41,731 bases of DNA, taken from assembly GCF_000278215.1 (NCBI RefSeq), contig NZ_JH725071.1, forward strand, positions 6,450-48,180, read 5' to 3'. The notes under the pieces were generated by a model. It saw only the letters and a program-made list of their open reading frames with translations, was not told where the DNA came from and searched no databases. This stretch comes from Bartonella rattimassiliensis 15908. Lineage in GTDB: Bacteria > Pseudomonadota > Alphaproteobacteria > Rhizobiales > Rhizobiaceae. Numbering within the stretch: position 1 is the stretch's first letter; each line of letters begins with the position of its first letter. The position numbers were made by a program, and so were the translations under genes. Below are positions 33,454 through 41,731 of the stretch, piece after piece.

Positions 33454-33970
33454 TAAATTACAAACGCTTTTCTTACAACAAAATATATACGTACAAGATT
33501 TTGAGAAAACTCTAATTTTCAAAAAATTACGTGATGTGCGAAGTGATCTATGTGATCATATTCGTGATATTGGTAAAAGTAGTAATTTACTATTGCTTCT
33601 TGATACGGAACGCAACTTTATTGATGATGATTTATCATGATATGCTAATAGTAAAGCTATGATTAATAGCCTTAAAACAGCTTTAGCGGAAATAGATGTT
33701 ATTAAATATCATGTAATGATTGTTTCTGATCATGAAAAATATGATGTGATAAATAAAGGACATAGTCTACCAAAGCACCGTAAAAGCGGATTGCCTTATG
33801 ATGAAGCACGCCAAGCAATGGCATCTCATTATGCAAGGTTAGGAAACTTAGATAAATCTCGTTTAACGTCAATTGAAAAATCAATTATTGACGTGCGTAA
33901 AAACAATGTAAAGGTAATGCAAAAACTCTATGAAAAGATGCAAGCCAAAGCTATTGGCATAGATCTATAG
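33446..33970 (+). pseudogene. Cassette gene B, copy 4, nonsense-mutated
   Basis: From ATT 33446 (five bases after AGGAGG) the frame matches full-length gene B: KLRDVRSDLCDHIRDIGKSS, then LLLLDTERNFIDDDLS. It is then cut by TGA at 33638-33640, where copy 2 has CGG. After the stop it continues in frame to 33970 with SLKTALAEIDVIKYHVMIV and SGLPYDEARQAMASHYARL. One base change would restore a ~174-residue protein. No ATG, GTG or TTG precedes a GTG ~33 codons in, which supports the AUU start idea. Confidence 0.7.
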
Positions 33971-33988
33971 TCCAATAAAAATCATTCT

Positions 33989-34128
33989 CTAATTCGAACA
34001 GTGTAATATCCTTTTTTTCTCGAATTCTTTAGAGCAAGCTCTTTTAATCCTGAAATAAGTAGCGTGAGAAATCCCTGTTTTCTCCATAACAATTTTGGAG
34101 GATAGTTTCTGCTTAATCAATGCAATTG
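33989..34128 (-). pseudogene. Remnant of a serine recombinase C terminus
   Basis: On the minus strand the frame reads IALIKQKLSSKIVMEKTGIS, then HATYFRIKRACSKEF, to a stop at 33989. This matches the helix-turn-helix end of the recombinase at 10328 (IALIKKSLSSKIVKEKTGIS). Only about 40 codons remain. It lies directly after cassette copy 4, in reverse orientation. Confidence 0.75.
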
Positions 34129-34792
34129 TTATATTTGTTCATTGAAATAGGGGACTAGATAAATGTTAGAAGATATGAAAAAGCGAGCACTGACCATTTC
34201 CAAGGAGGAAAAAATAAAGAACGTTTTTTAAAAGATATTTGTTAACAAGCATTTGCTTTGATTATCTTGATAAAGCTACCAAGCATTTTGATTTTAGATG
34301 TAAATTATGTGAAGTTCACTCACAAAAATTTTGGATTTGATATTTTAATACGTTTAAAGAAGTTGAATTATTATACATTTCGTATTAAGGGTTACTATAA
34401 ACGCTATGAAAAACCGTGTCATAAGAACACGGTTTTTTCTTTAAAGATGCGTTTTAATTTCAAATGACCGCCTCAAAAATGAGGACATTATGATTGATAC
34501 GTTTTTGATAGCAGCAAAAGCGTTTATAGGCTCTATAATCAAATGAGTGAGTAAAAATAATACGCATCATTTATGTTTCTTTTGATAAGTTTATCTCTAA
34601 TAGAGCACTTGTAATATGATACGCTTTGTATATATGTATTCATTATAAAATTCATTTGTATGAATAGTTTGTACCTCTATTGAGAGCCATGTCACGGCCT
34701 GGCCTGGCATGGTTTCCTTTTATGATATATTTATAGCAATGTATTTTATAATGCGTCTATACCCATAAAAGCAGGCGCCCCCACCCCGTTAT
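34129..34792. other. Gap without a supported gene
   Basis: A 69-codon frame at 34258 spans a terminator and looks non-coding. I see the AAGGGTTACTATAA word (34387-34400) shared with the AT-rich repeats, the terminator at 34411, and a G+C-rich possible hairpin CCATG...CATGG near 34688-34712 followed by TTTCCTTTT. Nothing else is supported. Confidence 0.5.
34411..34440 (+). terminator. Rho-independent terminator (possibly bidirectional)
   Basis: AAACCGTGT (34411-34419) pairs with ACACGGTTT (34427-34435) and is followed by TTTCTTT. The A-run on the other side allows leftward termination too. Confidence 0.8.
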
Positions 34793-35059
34793 TTATACCG
34801 CTTTTCCATAAACCCTAGCGTTATCAAAAATATGAGCACTCTCATATATATAAGAAGATCCTGATACTTTAGCATTGCCATAAACATGGGTATCACGACC
34901 ATAAACCTTGGCTTTATCACTAATTACTGCATTTCCTGATACCCTTGCTTCATTAAAAACATAAGCTTCATTACGTATTTTTGCATTTTCATAGACACGA
35001 CCAGATTTTACAACACAAGCATTATCATACCCATTATGTGAGCATGCTTTATAAGTTAT
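34793..35059 (-). pseudogene. Fragment of a repeat (beta-helix-type) protein
   Basis: An open frame of 88 codons with no ATG, GTG or TTG reads in repeats of about 6-8 residues: SGRVYENAKIRNEAYVFNEA, then RVSGNAVISDKAKVYG and HVYGNAKVSGSSYIYES. Such 'xVxGNAxV' runs are typical of left-handed beta-helix or hexapeptide-like proteins. It starts right at the stop of the ISP enzyme gene. It may be a 5'-truncated remnant joined to that gene. Confidence 0.6.
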
Positions 35060-38000
35060 TCAGTCTCTCTAATTTCTAATTTTGGAAGGTTTTTCACGAT
35101 TTTCATGGTTTCTAAACTTACGGTAATAACTCTTTGAAATAACTCTAGAGGGTAGGCAGGGTTGCCAACAGTTTCAACAGCATAGCGATTGGCATCATTG
35201 ATAATACCACTCTTTTTATCAGTCTTAACGCATTGACGCCCCATAACCCATTCAAGAGCGGGTTTACCATTGACGATATACTCATAAGCTTCAAGAGGGA
35301 TATCTGTTATTGTGATATTGCTGTTATAAAAAACTGTAGATTTATCTTTTTCCTTACTATTCTTAATTTTTGCAAATTTCATTTCAGTCACATAATAAAA
35401 CTTTTCAGGATTAGAGATATCAGTCTGTTTTGGATTACCTTTTTTAAAGATCACAGGATAAGGTTCTATGCTTTCGTAATTCACGTGCAGATGACCCAAT
35501 TCACGTCCTGCTGTTACAAACTTCCAAAAATCATCAGCACTCTTTACGCAAGGAATACGAGGCAATTCTTTAGAGAGGTTATCAGCATAACGAGCACGAT
35601 AATCTTCCGAATGTAAAATCCCATAAACGTAATAGAATAAATCATCTTTCGTGATAGTTTCATTAGGATAAGCCGCTTTAAAATGATCTAGACCTTCATC
35701 CGTAATAGCATCACGCTTCTGTAAACCAGCTGTTGTGTTTGCTTCTGTAAATAAATGGGATTGTTTTTCACTTTTATCTTTTGAAACCGTAATGTCTTCA
35801 TAGATATATCTTGGAAAACATTGACTAGTATCTATTGCATGAAAATCAGATACGGTCTTAATCATAAGTACAGAAAAATCTTTATTTGCTCCCGTACCTG
35901 TAACTTGTATCACTTTATTTTCAACCGTTTTCCCCATCGGAAATATACATGGAATTTGAGCAACCATTTCATTAAAGGCACGATTGTAATAGAGCCACTG
36001 TTGTGTAAAAGGACGATATAGACTTTGAATAAGGCATGTATCTTCAAATTCAAAAATCTTTCCTTTAGTTAAATATTTCTTAAGATTAATACTCCAACTA
36101 ATTTTGCTTTCATCGGCATTAACAAAATTATCTATAGTTTTAGTACGTGTTTTACCGTTATCATGTGTATAAACACCATTAAAACGCTCCACTTCACTAT
36201 TGTAGAAAGTAATCATATTACTCATATTCTTCGCGAGAGTTTCATTGCTTGCATTGTATGCCCAAGCATCACGATTGGTTTTTAGACCACAAGAATAAAT
36301 CTCAAACAGTTTTTTACTATGAGGTTTCTTATCACCTAAAGCTAGGAATGTCTTGAAATTGTCATCACGTTGACCAAGCCAATCATTATGCTTATCCGGT
36401 ATAATTATTTGCCAACCTTTTTTGCTTCGTGTAATGCCATCAATACTCCTAAGTTTTTCAATTATCGTAAGCTTTTTTTCTCTGTTGAGATAGTCTCCAA
36501 TATCACGAAAATATATCTTACCACGCTGTTGAGATTCTGGATTTTTTACAAGAATAGAGATAGCTATAGGGGCACGAGAGCCAGAACCAAAAATTTTTCC
36601 CCCTTCTTTACGAGAAAGTTCTCCAGAGGTTCGTTGATTACCACGTAAATGAAAAATATAAAGGCTTGAAAATTCCTCAACAAGGCATTTGCGTAAACCA
36701 TTTAAAGAACATGCATTAATAAACCCTGCGTTTGTAACAAAAGCAATAACACCACAATCTTTTATACGGTCACTCGCCCAGCGAATTGCTCGTATATAGC
36801 TATCATAAAGTGCTTGCATATTGATTGATTCAGATTTAGCAGCATAAGTTTCACGAATGCGATCATCTAATATCGGATAGGGAGTATTCTTCGCATTATC
36901 ATTAGCACTTTTTTGACCGGTTGAATAAGGAGGGTTGCCGAAGATAACTTCGATAGTTAAATTTTTCTGATGTTCTAAATATTCACTGTTTTCTTTAAAC
37001 AATTCCTGTAGCAGGTTTTTCTCTTCAAGCATCAAAAACGTATCGGTTAAACCAATATGCTTGAAAGGAATATATTCTCCTTTCATCAAACTATGATACG
37101 TCGATTCAATGTTAATCGCTGCTATATAATAGGCAAGCAAGACAATCTCATTGGCATGGATATCATAACGGAACTTATATTCCATATCCTCTGGTTTGAT
37201 GAGATTGGATTGTAATAGCCTTGTGATAAAAGTTCCTGTTCCCGTGAAAGGATCAAGGATAGAAACACCCCGTGACCCCAAGCTTTTGCCAAATTCATTG
37301 CGCAACACATCATCAACAGAATGAATGATAAAATCAACAACCTCAACGGGCGTATAAACAATCCCAAGCCGATCCGTGGTCTTCTTAAAGGCCTTGGCAA
37401 AAAAACTTTCATAAAGCGTAATAATAAGATTTTGCCTTGCTAAAGGAGAGGTAATCCCTGAGGCACGAAGCCTTACACTGTTATAAAACTCTTGTAATTC
37501 CTTGGATTCTTTCTCGATATTCGTTTTATCAAGTTCTGTTAAGATCCTTTCCATGGCTTGCGAAATGGCATTGTTCTGGACAAATTCATTGCCCTCAAAC
37601 AAGGCTTCAAACACCGGACGCGTGACAAGATGTTGCGCTAACATCTCAATGGCTTCCTCTTGTTTGATTTCACTGTTTAAGTTGTTCTTTAATTCCTTAT
37701 GGAAGGCATCAAAAGCATGAAAGGCTTCACTGTTTTCATCAGCAAGCAGGTTTTGAAGATGAGCAATATGATTTTGAGCAATCTCAGCAACATTACCCGC
37801 CCAATTTTCCCAATAATCCGCAATAGTAAATTTCTTCGCAAGAAGGGTTTTCAGAGCATTGGGAAACTCTTTATAAAAAGGTAATCTCATTTGCCCTTTA
37901 TAACTATGCTGCGGTTCATGAGCGGCTTTTCCAATCTCAAGTCCCATATGTTCTGATTTTTCATGGATATGAAGTTTATCCTCAACCGCGGTCATGCTCT

Positions 38001-40014
38001 TTAAGGCGCTAATCTCCAAAACATCACTAACGTCTTGCCCTAAAATCATCTGGTTAAGGGTGATTTCAAAATTCTCATCATGAGCAAGCAAAGCATTGAT
38101 CACTTGCCAGACAACACTGTATCTTTTGTTGTATTTTAAAGCCTGTTCAGCAGAAACCCCAGCAGGGATCCCAACGGGTAAAATGATGTAGCCTCTCTTC
38201 TTGCCTTTTGCACGCCGCATGATACGCCCTACAGCCTGTATCACATCGACATAACTTTTCCGCGGGTGTAAAAACATGATGGCATCAAGAGCGGGGACAT
38301 CAACACCTTCAGACAGACATCTTACATTGGTGAGTACACGACAGTGATTTTCACCCGCATCTTCTTTAAGCCAATCAAGGGCTTTATGACGCGTTTTAGC
38401 ACTTTGAGTTCCATCAATATGATCAAAGGTACAGTCAAGAGGCGGGGTATCTTTATAGACCTTATGAAGATTGAATAATTCTTCCTGTATTTCTTCAGAA
38501 TTGAAGGTATCACGGATACGTTCAGAAGTTTTAATATCTTTGCAAAAAGCCAAAGCCCGCCGCATGGGATTGGGGTCATCACTTAAATCAACTTTTAGAT
38601 CTATTTTAGCAAGGGCTTGATAACAACCTATGATTTTGGTTTTATCATCAAGAATAAGTTCATAATTTTCATCGGTCATCAGATGTTGAATGGATGCACT
38701 CACTTCCTCTTCATTAACACCCAAAACAATAATCTTATAAGGTGCGAGCAATTCATTTTGAACGGCTTTTGAGAAGGTATAGATATAAAGCTCTTTTCCA
38801 TAGAGCTCTTCATCATCCATAGAGGCCAGAACGGCATTAATCTCATTGGCTTTCTTTTTGGCATCATCGGTAAAGATTTTTGGGGTTGCTGTCATATACA
38901 GACGTTTTTTGCCTTGAATGATGCTGTTATCGTGAACCTTGATAAAATCAGATTCATTATTGTCAGTTCCCAATGAAACCCCAGTGGTACGGTGTGCTTC
39001 ATCACAGATGATCAGATCAAATTCGGGTAAATCATACTCTTTCTGTGCATCCGAAATTACTTGGATAGAATGGTAAGTTGAAAAGACCACGGTCATCAGA
39101 TCATGAGAAACCTTACCCGCTTTGCTAGCCAATTCTTTTGCATCAGTTGTTGCAGGCAAGGCAAGATCAGAGGTATCAAATTCAAGAGCATCATTTTTAT
39201 TATTCTTCCGACGCTTACCCACTTGTGTATCGGAACACACGGCAAAGGAACGCAAAGGCACTTTTGTATCTTCTGTCCATTCACGGATTGTTTGAGAGAT
39301 AAGAGCAAGAGAGGGCACCAGAAATAACACACGCTTGCCTTTTCCTGCTAGTCGTTCTGCTATCTTAAGACTTGTGAAAGTCTTGCCCGTTCCACATGCC
39401 ATAATCAGCTTGCCACGGTCTGCTTCTTTTAAACCTTCACAGACTTTCTCAAGGGCTTCTTTCTGATGATCTAAAAGCTTTCTTTTCGGTTTCTCTTTAA
39501 GGACGGCTTGTCCTTGTTCTTTATAAGCTCCCCAATCGATTTGACTGTTTTCCAAATCAAAAAGGTTTATGCGTTGAGGTCGGATTTCTTGCCCCTCACA
39601 AGTCAGTTCAACATTATTACTCCAGTCTGTTTCGGTGCTATCAATCAGAATTCGACGGGTGAAGATCTTTTTGCCCGATGCAGCAATAAAACTATCAATA
39701 TCTTCTTTTTTAATTATGTGAGAGGCGTCATAGCATTTACATTGAATAGCCGCATATCCCCCTTCATCACGGATTGTAGCCACTAGATCAATGCCAATAT
39801 CCGTTCCATCTTCATCATGCTCTTTCGCCCATTCATAATAGGTTTGAACCTTTTCGTATTCTTGCTTTTGAAGCGGATCATGCATCAAATAATCCATGAC
39901 CAGGTTTTCAAATAATGTTCCTAATTCACGGGGAGATTTAGCTTTTTGCCGATAATATTCCAACAGAGAGTGTAAAGAGACGTGTTCATTATCAGAACAA
40001 AGAGAGTAGGACAT
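35056..40014 (-). CDS. Type ISP restriction-modification enzyme (single polypeptide)
   Basis: The 1652-residue protein fuses all restriction-modification functions in one chain. An Mrr-like nuclease carries GIDLVAT (D76) and AIQCKCY (Q91, K93). A superfamily 2 helicase/translocase has Walker A ACGTGKTF (~206), DEAH (~336), TATPKIF and QAVGRIMRR. A helical coupler follows, then an N6-adenine methyltransferase with DPFTGTGTF (~921) and NPPY (~1025), and a C-terminal target-recognition region. Layout and size match LlaGI/LlaBIII. I chose ATG 40014 (GGAG upstream); TTG 40035 would add seven residues. No broken frame is visible. Confidence 0.92.
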   Translation of the reverse strand: MSYSLCSDNEHVSLHSLLEYYRQKAKSPRELGTLFENLVMDYLMHDPLQKQEYEKVQTYYEWAKEHDEDGTDIGIDLVATIRDEGGYAAIQCKCYDASHIIKKEDIDSFIAASGKKIFTRRILIDSTETDWSNNVELTCEGQEIRPQRINLFDLENSQIDWGAYKEQGQAVLKEKPKRKLLDHQKEALEKVCEGLKEADRGKLIMACGTGKTFTSLKIAERLAGKGKRVLFLVPSLALISQTIREWTEDTKVPLRSFAVCSDTQVGKRRKNNKNDALEFDTSDLALPATTDAKELASKAGKVSHDLMTVVFSTYHSIQVISDAQKEYDLPEFDLIICDEAHRTTGVSLGTDNNESDFIKVHDNSIIQGKKRLYMTATPKIFTDDAKKKANEINAVLASMDDEELYGKELYIYTFSKAVQNELLAPYKIIVLGVNEEEVSASIQHLMTDENYELILDDKTKIIGCYQALAKIDLKVDLSDDPNPMRRALAFCKDIKTSERIRDTFNSEEIQEELFNLHKVYKDTPPLDCTFDHIDGTQSAKTRHKALDWLKEDAGENHCRVLTNVRCLSEGVDVPALDAIMFLHPRKSYVDVIQAVGRIMRRAKGKKRGYIILPVGIPAGVSAEQALKYNKRYSVVWQVINALLAHDENFEITLNQMILGQDVSDVLEISALKSMTAVEDKLHIHEKSEHMGLEIGKAAHEPQHSYKGQMRLPFYKEFPNALKTLLAKKFTIADYWENWAGNVAEIAQNHIAHLQNLLADENSEAFHAFDAFHKELKNNLNSEIKQEEAIEMLAQHLVTRPVFEALFEGNEFVQNNAISQAMERILTELDKTNIEKESKELQEFYNSVRLRASGITSPLARQNLIITLYESFFAKAFKKTTDRLGIVYTPVEVVDFIIHSVDDVLRNEFGKSLGSRGVSILDPFTGTGTFITRLLQSNLIKPEDMEYKFRYDIHANEIVLLAYYIAAINIESTYHSLMKGEYIPFKHIGLTDTFLMLEEKNLLQELFKENSEYLEHQKNLTIEVIFGNPPYSTGQKSANDNAKNTPYPILDDRIRETYAAKSESINMQALYDSYIRAIRWASDRIKDCGVIAFVTNAGFINACSLNGLRKCLVEEFSSLYIFHLRGNQRTSGELSRKEGGKIFGSGSRAPIAISILVKNPESQQRGKIYFRDIGDYLNREKKLTIIEKLRSIDGITRSKKGWQIIIPDKHNDWLGQRDDNFKTFLALGDKKPHSKKLFEIYSCGLKTNRDAWAYNASNETLAKNMSNMITFYNSEVERFNGVYTHDNGKTRTKTIDNFVNADESKISWSINLKKYLTKGKIFEFEDTCLIQSLYRPFTQQWLYYNRAFNEMVAQIPCIFPMGKTVENKVIQVTGTGANKDFSVLMIKTVSDFHAIDTSQCFPRYIYEDITVSKDKSEKQSHLFTEANTTAGLQKRDAITDEGLDHFKAAYPNETITKDDLFYYVYGILHSEDYRARYADNLSKELPRIPCVKSADDFWKFVTAGRELGHLHVNYESIEPYPVIFKKGNPKQTDISNPEKFYYVTEMKFAKIKNSKEKDKSTVFYNSNITITDIPLEAYEYIVNGKPALEWVMGRQCVKTDKKSGIINDANRYAVETVGNPAYPLELFQRVITVSLETMKIVKNLPKLEIRETE

Positions 40015-40035
40015 AAAGGGTAAGCTCCATGGCAA

Positions 40036-40310
40036 TATATGCTATTGATTAATTCTCTTCAAAAGAATCAAAACGAAGCTTATTAAATCCATTTAGGATA
40101 AATAGCGAGTGTCAGATGAGGTAAAAGTCCTGTAAAATGGGTATTTTTTTCAAAAGGAATTCTAAATTATAATGATCATGTCTGTAGATGATGGATGGAT
40201 AAACAAGATCATCTGCGATATCTGTTTATATGGTGTAGAAACCTGTTGTATCCTAGCTATGGCAATTAGGTTACCACAAATGGCTATATTGAATTAAAAA
40301 ACTGGAAGCC
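40036..40310. other. Gap between ISP gene and second repC leader
   Basis: No gene is supported. GGCAATTAGGTTACC (40261-40275) is a variant of GGTAATTAAGTTACC at 25032-25046, followed in both places by ACAAATG. In this copy only ~35 bases separate the motif from the repC leader; in the first copy the RepL-like pseudogene lies between. Confidence 0.5.
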
Positions 40311-40331
40311 GGGAACCTAATTTTAACTATG

Positions 40332-40359
40332 TTGAAATTTTTATTCTTTCCAGTATAGT
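40332..40359 (+). promoter_or_regulatory. Promoter of the repC leader, copy 2
   Basis: TTGAAA (40332-40337), a 16-base spacer and TATAGT (40354-40359), as in copy 1 with one change in the spacer. The MAKK leader ORF follows at 40416-40430. Confidence 0.6.
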
Positions 40360-40415
40360 TAAATTTTGACTCATTGGATAAAGCCATGATTCATTTCAAA
40401 CGAGAGGGAAATAGA

Positions 40416-40430
40416 ATGGCAAAAAAATAA
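40416..40430 (+). CDS. Four-residue leader ORF (MAKK), copy 2
   Basis: It is identical to 25584-25598, including the ribosome site GAGAGGGAAATAGA. Its conservation while the neighbouring ctRNA changed suggests it matters. Confidence 0.4.
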   Translation: MAKK

Positions 40431-40480
40431 AAACCCCCTGCATCGATAACAACACAGAGGGAATAGTTTAATCGGTTCCC
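40420..40480 (-). ncRNA. Predicted antisense ctRNA controlling repC, copy 2
   Basis: The promoter on the minus strand is TTGCAG (40504-40509), 17 bases, TAAATT (40481-40486). The terminator stem CCCTCTG/CAGGGGG and its T-run are as in copy 1, but the loop is longer (TGTTGTTATCGATG-like rather than TAGTGATG) and the 5' part also differs (GATTAAACTA versus GTTATACATA). Stem and promoter are conserved while the loop differs, the pattern expected for distinct incompatibility specificities. Confidence 0.68.
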
Positions 40481-40576
40481 AATTTAATTCATATAGATGC
40501 ATTCTGCAAGAGAAATTTTGTAGAAAAAGGGGGATTTTCATATTTTTTGCCTCTAATTGAAGAGGTTCTAAAAATT

Positions 40577-41731
40577 ATGGTTAATAAAGTTTTTGGAAGA
40601 AAATTAAGTGCACATCATCTAGAATTTAGAGAATTAGCTGAAAATGCTCAAATGGGAACAGTAAGTCGGGGGCAATTATTTGGGCTGGTTAAAAAATTAG
40701 GGCAGGCTGGTTTGATTAAAGATACTGAAGCAAAACTTCTCTCTAATTTATTGAGTACAACTTCAAACGAATCTTTTGAAAAAGGCGGAGTTCCTATCGT
40801 GTTCAAAGGCAATAGACGATTGAGTTATGACCTTAGACGAAGTGAATCGCGTGTTAGTTTTTTGCTTTCAGTCCTTTATGATAAGGGGCTTATTGTCATG
40901 CGGGATTCTGGCAATTTTAAACGCTACCCTATCTCCAATAAGGATGCAGATATCGTAACTGCTTGTGGAATTGACTTGCGTATTCTGATTGCTCGATACG
41001 ACGAACTTACGCAAATAGCAGATTCCATATTAGAAGCACGACTAGAAGCATATGAGAAGAAAGAAGAGGCTTTGAAGTGCTTTAAAGGATTGGTAAGGCA
41101 AATTAAATCTTCTTATGCTTTAATTGAGGTTACACCGCTTATGACTATGGTGTTTTCTAGAGTGCAAAAAATTATCGATATTATTGGAAGACCCGCCAAG
41201 GCTTCAGTAGAAAAATTACACAAAGCAATCCGTCTTTTTGAGTTGATCTTGAAAAGATTTTTTAAGCATAAAACAGCAAAAACAAGATACAAATGCTGTG
41301 AAAACAAGATACACAAAGAATATAATACATCTAATATAATTTGTAATTGTAACAAAAAGGAACCTTCAAACTTTTACGAAAACAATCAAAACACAGAAAC
41401 AACCGAAAATTACGCAAAAATAGCTTATGAAAATATCCAGAAAGGCAAAGACGAAGAAAAAATACCTTCAAAAGCCTATCCATGGCCTCAAATCAAACCA
41501 GAAATGCTAGCTAAAGCTTTGCATAATACCGCTATATTCGCTGACTATGAGATCCAAACAGAATGCGATTTGATACCTTCTATGTACCCCCTCTCCAGAA
41601 TGATGAAAATCTCAGAAAGTGCTGTCGAAAAGGCTAAAAAATACATGGGAATTAAAAAAAACTGCTCTCGCTATTGGAGTTATTTGTGAAAAATATGCTA
41701 GAGGAATTGTAAAATCCCCAGGAGGATATCT
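40577..41731 (+). pseudogene. repC: RepC replication initiator, second copy, frameshifted and cut by window end
   Basis: It is identical to the first RepC up to KKYMGIKK. An A8 run (41654-41661) instead of A7 then shifts the frame and gives a stop at 41687-41689. The bases after the shift still match the first copy, so the lesion is a single insertion. The truncated product would lack the C-terminal ~110 residues including the SPGGYLR motif. A homopolymer sequencing error is possible. Start choice is as for the first copy. Confidence 0.8.

Larger units (their letters stand above)
40311..41731. repeat. Large direct repeat: repC with leader, second copy (runs off window)
   Basis: It matches 25480-26891. 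The coding part is identical except for one added A at 41654-41661; the leader has changes clustered in the ctRNA body. Confidence 0.9.

Noticed and set aside
34258..34467. 69-codon frame before the beta-helix fragment
   Set aside because: It runs through a clear terminator hairpin and has no ribosome site.
39508..39786. 92-codon plus-strand frame within the ISP gene, and similar frames at 35233, 36370 and 38322
   Set aside because: All are antisense or out-of-frame shadows of one long well-supported coding sequence.
1..41731. CRISPR arrays, tRNA and rRNA genes, insertion-sequence transposases
   Set aside because: No regularly spaced repeats, no cloverleaf or rRNA-like stretches, and no transposase frame were seen; mobile signatures here are serine recombinases and plasmid functions.

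Overview
The window looks like accessory, plasmid-type DNA from a Bartonella-like alphaproteobacterium. Base composition is low in G+C. The replication gene is of the alphaproteobacterial RepC type. One helix-turn-helix gene sits behind a structured leader that resembles the genus-specific Bartonella Brt RNAs. The genus call is inference from gene families and memory; no database was searched.

Layout. (a) 1-2200: an AT-rich inverted-repeat arm, then copy 1 of a two-gene cassette ('A' and 'B'), a nonsense-mutated hipB-like gene, an XRE-family regulator copy, and a compact unit made of a long imperfect hairpin, a 38-codon ORF and a terminator. (b) 2200-9700: an IncP/RP4-like transfer start region. 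traM-traL-traK run leftward, then come oriT, traJ and traI running rightward, followed by trbF-trbG-trbH-trbI. (c) 9700-11800: a ParE/RelB-like toxin-antitoxin relic, a serine recombinase, and cassette copy 2, the only one with a full-length B gene. (d) 11877-23870: traG (coupling protein), traF (pilin-maturation peptidase), a small traD-position gene, traC (ArdC/zincin/Toprim), then trbB-trbC-trbD-trbE-trbJ-trbL and an inverted trbK-like lipoprotein. Together these form a complete-looking Trb mating-pair apparatus. (e) 24000-27500: a membrane protein, a RepL-like protein, a frameshifted second RepL-like gene, and repC with a leader containing a tiny ORF and a predicted antisense ctRNA. (f) 27500-34500: decayed accessory DNA. 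It holds an MFS pseudogene, cassette copies 3 and 4, a ParD-like relic, an intact VapBC pair, a ribbon-helix-helix gene fragment, the second XRE copy with its structured RNA leader, a truncated YafQ-like toxin, a second serine recombinase and a recombinase remnant. (g) 34793-40014: a beta-helix-type fragment and a very large single-chain type I (ISP) restriction-modification enzyme. (h) 40311-41731: a second, near-identical repC with its own leader, frameshifted near the window end.

How it works together. TraJ and TraI, helped by TraK, would process oriT. TraG would pass the relaxosome to the Trb channel (TrbB and TrbE ATPases, TrbC pilin cyclised by TraF, TrbD/F/G/H/I/J/L). TraC would protect or prime the incoming strand, TrbK would block redundant entry, and RepC would replicate the molecule. 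VapBC and the ISP enzyme would favour retention and defence.

Most notable observations: the repeated A/B cassette, whose second gene lacks any usual start codon but has a conserved AGGAGG followed by AUU inside the end of the first gene; two repC copies that differ mainly in the antisense RNA; and a Brt-like leader present before one XRE copy and cleanly absent before the other.
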